Virus record (IMG/VR): IMGVR_UViG_3300010883_000146
Coordinates: 1-36,885 of that record
Source: a virus
Length of the DNA: 36,885 bases
Direction: 5' to 3' (one strand)
Shown here: one piece after another, positions 1-6,634 of the stretch
Layout: each line of letters begins with the position of its first letter
How positions within the stretch are numbered: position 1 is the first letter of the stretch
The notes under the pieces: model-generated
Databases searched by the model: none
The model's input: only the letters and a program-made list of their open reading frames with translations
Told to the model about the DNA's origin: nothing
Made by a program: the position numbers and the translations under genes

Positions 1-567
1 CAGTATCCATTTGATAAATTGGCTGAAAATATTATACATACATTTAAATTTTATTATATGGATGGAGGACACAGAGAAGTTAAGCACGAAGTCATAGCTT
101 TTTTATTAGAAAAGTTAGACAAGTTTACACCTGGTAAAGGTAAAGCCTTTTCATATTTTAGTATTGTGGCAAAAAATTATTTAATACAAAATAATAATAG
201 GCACTATAAAGATTTAAAAAATTACGCCCCGTTAACAGTTATTGATTCACGTAGAGATATTGGATCCGAAATATCCAATCAAGACATGTTAGAAGGATTA
301 GACATATTCATAGACAGGTTTAGTGAATATTATGAGAAAAAACTCAATGAAAAATTTAGAAATGATAGAGACAAAAGAACAGCTAGAGCACTATTAACAC
401 TGTTCCAAGATAGAAAAAATATAGAAATATTCAATAAAAAAGCACTATATATTATGATTAGAGAAATGACTAACACCAAAACACAACACATCACAAAGGT
501 TGTTAATGTCATACGGGAAGATTTTGCTATATTATATAAAAGATTTAATGAGGGAAGATTTTTTTAG
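1..567 (+). CDS. 55: Late-transcription sigma factor, gp55-like (5' partial)
   Basis: The frame is open from base 1, so the true start lies upstream; a TTG at 19 would give 182 residues, but nothing supports it as the start. T4 gp55 has 185 residues, so only a short N-terminal part is missing. Counting from the TTG, the stretch around 'EKLDKFTPGKGKAFSYFS' followed by 'VAKNYLIQ' resembles the sigma region-2 core of gp55 proteins. A second conserved-looking block near the C-terminus is 'REMTNTKTQHITKVVNVI'. In T4, gp55 joins host core RNA polymerase to open late promoters with help from gp33 and the gp45 clamp. The protein ends in 'NEGRFF'; I do not see a T4-type clamp-binding tail such as SLDFLYE, though the final aromatic pair could do that job. 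A TATATTTATA motif follows the stop. Family assignment is by recognition of pattern, not alignment. Confidence 0.8.
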   Translation, partial: QYPFDKLAENIIHTFKFYYMDGGHREVKHEVIAFLLEKLDKFTPGKGKAFSYFSIVAKNYLIQNNNRHYKDLKNYAPLTVIDSRRDIGSEISNQDMLEGLDIFIDRFSEYYEKKLNEKFRNDRDKRTARALLTLFQDRKNIEIFNKKALYIMIREMTNTKTQHITKVVNVIREDFAILYKRFNEGRFF

Positions 568-576
568 TCTAAAAAA

Positions 577-586
577 TATATTTATA
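577..586 (+). promoter_or_regulatory. Putative phage late promoter (TATATTTATA)
   Basis: An exact TATATTTATA lies 10 nt after the gp55-like stop codon and 119 nt before the outer-membrane-protein start. The same 10-mer recurs in most other intergenic gaps of the window. No -35-like element is visible, as in T4 late promoters. The distance to the next gene is much longer than at the other copies, leaving a leader that contains GGTTAT repeats. Confidence 0.55.
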
Positions 587-589
587 AGT

Positions 590-655
590 GGTTATAACAA
601 AAGGTTATTAAATAAAGGTTATTAGAATAGCGCGAGGTTATTCAATAAAGGCTTA
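590..655 (+). repeat. Short direct repeats GGTTAT in 5' leader
   Basis: Four GGTTAT copies start at 590, 603, 617 and 636, and a degenerate GGCTTA starts at 650. Spacings are 13, 14, 19 and 14 nt. Several are embedded in a longer unit of the form aataaaGGTTATt. They lie between the promoter-like motif and the outer-membrane-protein gene, so they would be in its untranslated leader. A role in RNA binding or translational control is only a guess; decayed duplication is equally possible. Confidence 0.5.
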
Positions 656-705
656 ACGAAGAGAGCATTCAACTAAGCAAATTAAACAAAAAAAGAGGAA
701 ATTTT

Positions 706-1116
706 ATGAAAAACATGATTTTAACAGTAGTATTGGCATGTGCAACTATTTTAGGTTCACAAGCACAAACAAAAGGCGATTGGTACATTGGTACTGGTGA
801 CGTAGCAAACGTAGCATGGACAGAATTGGCAGTTAGCCCAACTGTAGGTTACGGTGTAACAGATAAGTTGATGGTTGGCTTAGCAGTTTCGCAAGCAGAT
901 TCAACAGTTGACGTATCATATGACTTACATGCAAGATATTTTGTAAAGGGTTATTTCGTATACGCTGCAACAAATGGATTAGATACTGAGACATTAAGTC
1001 TTGGTGTTGGTAGATTATTCACAATTCACAAAGGTATTTATGTAGACCCAAAATTGGTTTATAATACTGGAGAAAAGACTACAAACCTTACAATAGGGTT
1101 TGGTCTTAAATTTTAA
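706..1116 (+). CDS. Secreted outer-membrane beta-barrel protein (phage-encoded)
   Basis: The 136-residue product begins with a classical signal peptide: K2, a hydrophobic stretch at residues 4-17, then SQA|Q at 18-21, a cleavage style common in Bacteroidota. The mature part starts TKGDWYIGTG and consists of alternating short amphipathic strands rich in G, Y, T and V. It ends in LTIGFGLKF, a terminal aromatic like the beta-signal read by the BAM complex. This suggests a small barrel of perhaps eight strands in the host outer membrane. C12 forms only a poor lipobox (VLAC), so I favour signal peptidase I. A GAGG ribosome-binding site precedes the ATG. It is followed after 66 nt by a two-helix membrane protein and shares a promoter-like motif and terminator with it. 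Receptor masking or superinfection exclusion is possible but not shown. Confidence 0.75.
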   Translation: MKNMILTVVLACATILGSQAQTKGDWYIGTGDVANVAWTELAVSPTVGYGVTDKLMVGLAVSQADSTVDVSYDLHARYFVKGYFVYAATNGLDTETLSLGVGRLFTIHKGIYVDPKLVYNTGEKTTNLTIGFGLKF

Positions 1117-1120
1117 TTAA

Positions 1121-1136
1121 TACCCAATAATGGGTA
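1121..1136 (+). other. Short hairpin between two cotranscribed genes
   Basis: TACCCA-ATAA-TGGGTA can form a perfect 6-bp stem with a 4-nt loop, starting 5 nt after the outer-membrane-protein stop codon. No T-tract follows, so it is not an intrinsic terminator. It could stabilise or process the two-gene message. Confidence 0.35.
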
Positions 1137-1182
1137 AATGCTCTCGACAAATTATTAACATTAAAAAACAGGAGAAAACAAA

Positions 1183-1407
1183 ATGGAAAACGTAATTAAA
1201 TATATTACAGGATTCTTTGGCGGATTATTAACAGTTCTTATGGCTGTTCTTCCAGTAACGATCTTATGGTTCGTATTAACTGGTGGATCAGTATTTGGAA
1301 TGGATGTAATCGCAAATCTTACTACATTAGTAAACGGATTTGGTCAAGCTGGATTCACAGGACTAATTGTATTATTAGTTGTAGCATCATTTTTTATCAA
1401 AAAATAA
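1183..1407 (+). CDS. Small two-helix membrane protein
   Basis: The 74-residue protein has two hydrophobic segments, at about residues 9-33 (rich in G, L, V and containing 'VLPVTILWFVLTGG') and about 55-71, separated by a loop with 'FGMDVIANLTTLVNGFG'. It ends in the basic tail KK. AGGAG sits 8 nt before the ATG. It is the second gene of a unit with the outer-membrane barrel and is followed directly by a terminator. Size, two helices and a charged C-terminus fit a class II holin, but many small phage membrane proteins look like this and no lysis enzyme gene is adjacent. I do not recognise the family with certainty. Confidence 0.65.
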   Translation: MENVIKYITGFFGGLLTVLMAVLPVTILWFVLTGGSVFGMDVIANLTTLVNGFGQAGFTGLIVLLVVASFFIKK

Positions 1408-1431
1408 TTGGTAAAATACATATGATTATTA

Positions 1432-1466
1432 GGCTCGGAGTTAATTCTCCGGGCCTTTTCATTTTT
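1432..1466 (+). terminator. Intrinsic terminator
   Basis: GGCTCGGAG and CTCCGGGCC form a 9-bp GC-rich stem with one G-U wobble and the loop TTAATT, followed by TTTTCATTTTT. It lies 25 nt after the stop of the two-helix protein and just before the next promoter-like motif. It is the only convincing rho-independent terminator I see in the window. Confidence 0.85.
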
Positions 1467-1476
1467 ATCGGAATTC

Positions 1477-1486
1477 TATATTTATA
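1477..1486 (+). promoter_or_regulatory. Putative phage late promoter (TATATTTATA)
   Basis: An exact copy of the recurring 10-mer, placed 10 nt after the terminator T-tract and 29 nt before the ATG at 1516, with a GGAG ribosome-binding site in between. The terminator-then-promoter arrangement supports a real transcription start for the hub operon. Confidence 0.7.
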
Positions 1487-1515
1487 GTATATGATAAAGA
1501 TAATGGAGAAAATAC

Positions 1516-1887
1516 ATGTTTAATGACGAAATATTCGAAGGTAAAAGCTTTTCTGACCTATTAAAGGAAATTCACACTAATTCTAAAAGAAAGGAAAAGC
1601 AAATAAATTCATTAATTGCACAACTACAACCATTGGTTAAAAATATAACTGATGCAACTATACTAGTACCACTAATAAAGGATTATTTAGATGTTGGTAT
1701 TAAAAATGACGACGCACTAATTAAAATGGCTGGAATAATACAGAGAGCCATGGTTAGATCAGAATCCGAAGGATCAGACTTTAATTTATCAGAAGATGAA
1801 AAAAAGCAACTATTAGACACCGTTAAAACAACAAGTAAGGTTGAATGGGAAGAAGAGTCTAAAGTACGCGATGCCAAGATCAAGTAA
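1516..1887 (+). CDS. Conserved helical protein upstream of baseplate hub genes
   Basis: The 123-residue product appears entirely alpha-helical and charged, with hydrophobic heptad-like spacing at about residues 10-85 ('SFSDLLKEIH', 'QINSLIAQLQPLVKNI', 'ILVPLIKDYLDV'), then an acidic-basic tail. No signal peptide, membrane segment or enzymatic motif is visible. It is first in the hub operon, after a promoter-like motif, and its last 17 nt overlap the start of the first hub paralog, suggesting translational coupling. I recognise the pattern as a protein often found near hub genes in marine T4-like phages but know no function. A structural or assembly role fits the context. Confidence 0.7.
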   Translation: MFNDEIFEGKSFSDLLKEIHTNSKRKEKQINSLIAQLQPLVKNITDATILVPLIKDYLDVGIKNDDALIKMAGIIQRAMVRSESEGSDFNLSEDEKKQLLDTVKTTSKVEWEEESKVRDAKIK

Positions 1888-4159
1888 TTCACAAAATAAA
1901 GTAGCTACACAAAGAACGACTGCTAATAAAACATTGGATAGTAAAATATCTAAGGCATTAGGACAATCGGCAGAAGTTGTGGATATTATTCTAGACCCAG
2001 GCCATCCTGCATGGTCGCCATCCCAATATCCAAGCAGGAAAATAGGTGATATATTGGCTAGACCTTTATTAGAATTTAATAAGACAACCGATCAACTACA
2101 ATGGTATCACCCTTTATTTCCAAACTTTTTTGCAGGATATCCCCTTATAGGCGAAATACTACTACTAGTTGAAGGGGCTGGAGAATCAACAACCAAATCA
2201 TACACTGGTAAAAACCTATATTATTTACCAAGTATAAATGTTTGGAATGACCCAAATAATAATCAATTGCCTGCTTCAAGCTTTGATATAAACTTGTTAA
2301 GTGAAACCCCATCGGAAGCAGAAAACTGTAATCCTTCGGGACAGTTTACAGCAGAACCAGGAACAGAAAAAGAAGCTGTAGATTTAACGCCGGCTCTTGG
2401 TAGAACTTTTCAAGATATGCCAATAATGAGATTACAACCATATGAAGGAGACGTAATGTTTGAAGGTAGAAACGGTCAAAGTTTGAGATTTGGTAGTACT
2501 TTTAAAACTGGTCTTTCTCCTAATTTTTGGTCTGCTGGTGGTGCAAATGGTGATCCAATAATAATAATGAGTACTGGCCATAGGCCTGGAACAAAGGATA
2601 AAAACGAATCTAATATACCTATAGTTAACCACATAGAAGACCCAAATCAAGACGCTGCAACAATGTTCATGTGCAGTGGTAATAGTGTAGATCTTCAACC
2701 GGCTTCAGATAATTGGGACTCATATGAGGTAACGTATGAATCAAAAATAAATGAAGAAAGAGAAGAAGAAGGATATGCTCCAACTCCTGCCCCAGAACCA
2801 TTTAAATCTAAACCAGCCGAAGAAGCTTCAGAAGAAGAAGAACCACCTGTAAAAGAAGATGAGCCTTGTCCTGAATGTCCAGATGGATCGATCCCTAAAA
2901 AGGATACTGCTGGAGATTGCTCACCCTGTGAAAAAGCATTAAAAGAAGAAAAGGCCAGAAAAGAATCTATAGTTGCTGAAGAAAATAAAACAAAGGACCA
3001 TACTTGTGGATTAGATAGAAGCTTTAGTAAATCTTTATGTATGCAAATAGTAAACGATACCATTGCTGGTGGAGGTTCAAAAAAATATACAGATCTTGGC
3101 TGGATGGAAGAAAAATGGAAACTAAAACCTGGAGGGTTTAACTCTGGAGGTGGAGAATGTTGGGTAGGTATACTACATTGGACAGGTAAATCTACTTCAA
3201 CACTATATAAAGGTATGGAAAAAGAAGGTCTAATTAAAAAATATTGGCCTGAGCCAGTTAAAATACCAAGTAAAAATACAGCTAAAGGCTGGTACTATGA
3301 CGGAACGTATGCTGGAAAAACTGTAACCATAACCTATGACGTATTAAGAGACTTCTGTAAGCATGCTGGTTATAAAGAATTAAATTACCCATGGTGGGCT
3401 GATGCAATGCAAAAATATGTAAGTAATTCTGGTGATGCAAGGAGATCACAAAGAAGAGGGGTATATGAAAAATTTGGATCAAAGGTAAAGGATATGAGTG
3501 CAAGGGCCGAAGCAGCTGGATATCCTCCCTTCCAAACAGCCAGAGAATACGCAATGTTAATGTTTCATTTGAATTCTTACGGGGCTCCCCTTTATTCAGA
3601 TGACTTTTTTAAAGACCAGGAAAGTTGGGGTACAAGACTAAGTTGGGATTCTGAAGAATTATTAAAAATATATTGTGGAGGAATGGTTAAAGGTAAAACA
3701 AAAGACGGAAACCAATCTGACACCCAACAAATAGCTTGTTGTAGGAGTAGGTGTAGTCTCCTGCATAAAAAATATCCACCATGTAAGTGCACTCTAGATC
3801 CTAATAATGTACATTATAAACCATGGATATGGGGCGGATGTGGTGGACCTAGGAGATCTAGCTTGGATGGTTCTGGTGGAACAAATAAGGATAATTGGCA
3901 AGGTGCAAAATGCACAGTTACAGAATATACTGGTGCAGGTGTTGGAGATGTACCACCACTTGCAGATGGATCTCCAGGCGAATGTGCAGATCCTAATTTT
4001 GATAAAGGATTAGATGGTTGGAAATGCATGAATCAAGAAGATTTTTGTACATGGGCAAATGCTTTTTTTAGAAACGTTAATAGGTCTTTTGGTTTTCAAC
4101 AAAGCCTATCTAGTGAAGATAAGGAACTACTAACAGACAGAACAAGGAAGTGTGAATAA
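1871..4159 (+). CDS. Baseplate hub protein, gp5/VgrG-like, paralog A (Cys-rich, lysozyme-like middle)
   Basis: I choose ATG 1871 over ATG 1841 because the product then starts MPRSSNSQNK, matching the MGRSGNSQNK and MGRFKNSKNK starts of the next two paralogs; this gives 762 residues. Residues ~35-290 form the shared hub module: 'AEVVDIILDPGHP', 'WYHPLFPNFF', 'EAENCNPSGQ' and 'PYEGDVMFEGRNGQSLRFGS' (from ~190). An acidic linker follows, with paired cysteines C333-x2-C336 and C350-x2-C353 that could bind a metal. The middle region contains 'GGECWVGILHWTGKS', reminiscent of the (A/G)xxQWTG motif of phage tail lysozymes, and several Trp and Cys residues. Unlike paralogs B and C it lacks their common C-terminal module and ends in its own Cys-rich region with 'TWANAFF'. 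A cell-wall-cleaving role is inferred. Its stop overlaps the next start (TAATG). Confidence 0.75.
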   Translation: MPRSSNSQNKVATQRTTANKTLDSKISKALGQSAEVVDIILDPGHPAWSPSQYPSRKIGDILARPLLEFNKTTDQLQWYHPLFPNFFAGYPLIGEILLLVEGAGESTTKSYTGKNLYYLPSINVWNDPNNNQLPASSFDINLLSETPSEAENCNPSGQFTAEPGTEKEAVDLTPALGRTFQDMPIMRLQPYEGDVMFEGRNGQSLRFGSTFKTGLSPNFWSAGGANGDPIIIMSTGHRPGTKDKNESNIPIVNHIEDPNQDAATMFMCSGNSVDLQPASDNWDSYEVTYESKINEEREEEGYAPTPAPEPFKSKPAEEASEEEEPPVKEDEPCPECPDGSIPKKDTAGDCSPCEKALKEEKARKESIVAEENKTKDHTCGLDRSFSKSLCMQIVNDTIAGGGSKKYTDLGWMEEKWKLKPGGFNSGGGECWVGILHWTGKSTSTLYKGMEKEGLIKKYWPEPVKIPSKNTAKGWYYDGTYAGKTVTITYDVLRDFCKHAGYKELNYPWWADAMQKYVSNSGDARRSQRRGVYEKFGSKVKDMSARAEAAGYPPFQTAREYAMLMFHLNSYGAPLYSDDFFKDQESWGTRLSWDSEELLKIYCGGMVKGKTKDGNQSDTQQIACCRSRCSLLHKKYPPCKCTLDPNNVHYKPWIWGGCGGPRRSSLDGSGGTNKDNWQGAKCTVTEYTGAGVGDVPPLADGSPGECADPNFDKGLDGWKCMNQEDFCTWANAFFRNVNRSFGFQQSLSSEDKELLTDRTRKCE

Positions 4160-6633
4160 TGGGAAGATCAGGAAACTCACAAAATAAAACACAGGTTAAT
4201 CGGCCAGGAGCAGCCAATCGCTCAGCAGCTTCTGCAATAACTAAAATAATAGAAACTGCAGAAGTTATAGATGTTGTAATGGATCCAAGCCACCCTAACT
4301 ACTCTCCAGCATCTGGAATAGTTATAGGTGCAATAAAGGCTCGACCATTATCAAGATTTAATAATCCTATAGAAAATTTATCATGGTATCACCCATACTT
4401 TTCTAATTTCTATAGCCAGTACCCATTAATAGGTGAAAACGTTGTATTAATAACTGCTGCTGGTAAGGGTAATTCAAAAAATCCAAATTTAGACGAAAAG
4501 TATTATTTACCGCCTATTAATGTTTTTCAAGACGCAAATCACAATCAAAATCCAGGAATAAGCATAAGTAAACCTTTAGATCCAAGTGAGGCAGAAGACT
4601 GTAATCCATCAGGACAATACACATCTAACCCTGGTACAGAAAAAGAAGAAGGAGAAGCAGGTGATGTAGAATTAGGAAAAACTTTTGAACCAAAAGATTT
4701 AATAAAAATATTCCCATATGAAGGTGATACTATATTGGAAGGTAGGTTTGGTCAAAGTATGAGATTTGGAAGTACTTCCAAGTTTGCAGATACTCCAAAT
4801 TATTGGTCGGCTGAAGGGAAAAATGGTGATGCAATAACAATAATAAGTAACGGCCATAGCGTACCTGAAGATTCTGAATTCCATTTGGAAGATATTAATA
4901 GAGATTCTGCGGTTATAATGTATTGTGAAGGACAATTAATACCTATTTCAGTTGCTTCTGAATTGTGGGATTCTTACGGAGTAACGTTTGAAAGAAAGGA
5001 TGCAGAACAAAAAGCATTGGATTTTGTAAATGATAAAGAAATTGAAAAACACCCAGAAATAGACGAAAACCTTGAAGATACAGGAGGAGAAAATAAAGAT
5101 GATGCCTGTGAGGACGGGTATATATTGGATGAGGAAGGAGAATGTGTTAAGGAAGAAAACGTAGTTGAAGAAGAAGAACCATTTGAAGCAAATACAGACG
5201 TAAGAGGAACAGTTAAAAATTGTTGGGATGCAGATGAAGCAAATGGTAACGATAAAAGAAAATTACTACTAAAAGAAATGGTTGATGATTTAATAGCAAA
5301 TGGTGCCACACCAGAAGGTGCATGTGCATTAATTGGAAATGCGCTTGCAGAAGGTGCCGGACCAGTATGTAATTCTCCAGCAAGTAAAGATCCAGGAGAA
5401 GCTGTTAAAGCCTCATTGAGAAATTTAGAAAAATGGAGAACTGGTAATAAAGTAAAGTCAAATCAAAACGCGTATTGGAATGGTAAAAAAACAATTGAAA
5501 AGGGTGGTAAAGTTTGTGACGAAGGTTGTTGGTGCGGTGTTGGTGCATTTGAAGTAGATACAGTATATTCACTTGACGGTAAAAAATATGGCCCAAACCA
5601 AACAAGCCAATATTCTAGATATTCTAATTGGCAAGGCGGAATAGGAATAATACAGTGGACAGGTACTAGAAGAACCAAATTTGAAATAGCACTTGGTATT
5701 CCAGCATATAATGATGGAACAGGTGGAATTATGTGGCCAAAAACTAGTATGGGTAAAGGTGGAGGAGGAAAATGGAAAAGTGGTAAACTTATTAAAGCAC
5801 CATCCCCAATTAATTTTACACCAAAACCACATAACCGGTCAGAATATAATAGAGCAATAGAAAACGCAAGATATAAGGGCAGTAAGCCTGGCCTAAATGC
5901 CCAATTAGTTTATGCAATGGAAGAAATGAAATCTAGAAATAATAGTGTGTATGTTCTGGTAACAACAAGTAGAGATATAGGCAAAATAACCCACGAAATA
6001 TATGCTAAATATGAAACCCCAACGTCATATGTTAGGGGCGGCCCAAATGGTAACAATAGAAAGGGAATATCAAATCACCCTAAAAAGGGCAACACTTATC
6101 AAGATTACTATGAGTACTCGGTAAAAAAACGTACTGAAAATGCTGAAGATACACTTATAACTTGGAAAGGTTTTCTTTTTGTCCCAGAAATAGAACCATC
6201 AGTTGCCGTAAATACAAGTGTACAACCTCCCACGCCAGTTGTTGTGGTATTGGGAAGAGCAGATGGACACACAGAAATTGAAGTGTATAAAGGTTTTATT
6301 ATAGCACAAGAAGATACAGCAGAAGAAGATTATAGAGAAATAAATGATAATCCAGCAAGTTACTTTTTTAAAGTAGAAAATAGTTTTTTACCTGGCTCTG
6401 GATTAGACGGTATAACAGATAAGCAAGGATTTAAAGATCACATGGTAAAAACTGGCGGACCCTTAAAATATCATTTACAAACAAATATAAGAAGTGGCCA
6501 ATCTGTACCACATATGGAAGCTGGAAAAACTTTCCCAAGATCAGCACCGTTCGGGTCAGACGGTTATTTATTTGCAATAAAAAGAGTAATAGACGAAGAA
6601 ATAGAAGATTGGATAGACATGGAGAACTTTTAA
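4159..6633 (+). CDS. Baseplate hub protein, gp5-like, paralog B with phage-tail-lysozyme-like domain
   Basis: The 824 residues have the same N-terminal hub module as A and C (about 35-280: 'AEVIDVVMDPSHP', 'WYHPYFSNFY', 'EAEDCNPSGQ', 'PYEGDTILEGRFGQSMRFGS'). An acidic linker carries a shorter cysteine motif. Residues ~370-560 look like a phage tail lysozyme domain (Phage_lysozyme2 type): 'ALIGNALAEGAGPV' with candidate catalytic E398, then 'GIGIIQWTGTRRTKFE' (Q and W near 499-500), the usual GxxQWTGxRR signature. The last ~115 residues, from 'YKGFIIAQ' to 'EEIEDWIDMENF', form a module repeated in paralog C. T4 gp5 likewise carries a lysozyme in the hub, so this is the best candidate for local peptidoglycan cleavage during injection. 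The start overlaps the A stop by one base; C follows after 1 nt. Confidence 0.8.
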   Translation: MGRSGNSQNKTQVNRPGAANRSAASAITKIIETAEVIDVVMDPSHPNYSPASGIVIGAIKARPLSRFNNPIENLSWYHPYFSNFYSQYPLIGENVVLITAAGKGNSKNPNLDEKYYLPPINVFQDANHNQNPGISISKPLDPSEAEDCNPSGQYTSNPGTEKEEGEAGDVELGKTFEPKDLIKIFPYEGDTILEGRFGQSMRFGSTSKFADTPNYWSAEGKNGDAITIISNGHSVPEDSEFHLEDINRDSAVIMYCEGQLIPISVASELWDSYGVTFERKDAEQKALDFVNDKEIEKHPEIDENLEDTGGENKDDACEDGYILDEEGECVKEENVVEEEEPFEANTDVRGTVKNCWDADEANGNDKRKLLLKEMVDDLIANGATPEGACALIGNALAEGAGPVCNSPASKDPGEAVKASLRNLEKWRTGNKVKSNQNAYWNGKKTIEKGGKVCDEGCWCGVGAFEVDTVYSLDGKKYGPNQTSQYSRYSNWQGGIGIIQWTGTRRTKFEIALGIPAYNDGTGGIMWPKTSMGKGGGGKWKSGKLIKAPSPINFTPKPHNRSEYNRAIENARYKGSKPGLNAQLVYAMEEMKSRNNSVYVLVTTSRDIGKITHEIYAKYETPTSYVRGGPNGNNRKGISNHPKKGNTYQDYYEYSVKKRTENAEDTLITWKGFLFVPEIEPSVAVNTSVQPPTPVVVVLGRADGHTEIEVYKGFIIAQEDTAEEDYREINDNPASYFFKVENSFLPGSGLDGITDKQGFKDHMVKTGGPLKYHLQTNIRSGQSVPHMEAGKTFPRSAPFGSDGYLFAIKRVIDEEIEDWIDMENF

Positions 6634-6634
6634 T

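Noticed and set aside
568-705. tRNA gene in the longest intergenic gap
   Set aside because: No cloverleaf arms, T-loop GTTCRA motif or anticodon stem can be found there.
706-780. Lipoprotein signal with C12 in the outer-membrane protein
   Set aside because: VLAC is a weak lipobox, the hydrophobic core continues past the Cys, and SQA|Q gives a better signal peptidase I site.
1121-1136. Hairpin as an intrinsic terminator
   Set aside because: The stem is only 6 bp and no T-tract follows; the downstream gene lacks its own promoter motif.
1841-1870. Upstream ATG at 1841 for hub paralog A
   Set aside because: It would add ten residues absent from the paralogs, deepen the overlap with the preceding gene, and lose the MPRSSNSQNK start shared in form with B and C.
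1841-1887. Programmed frameshift joining the 123-aa protein to hub paralog A
   Set aside because: The overlap is short, there is no slippery heptamer with a structured element that I can see, and a normal ATG start fits the paralogs.
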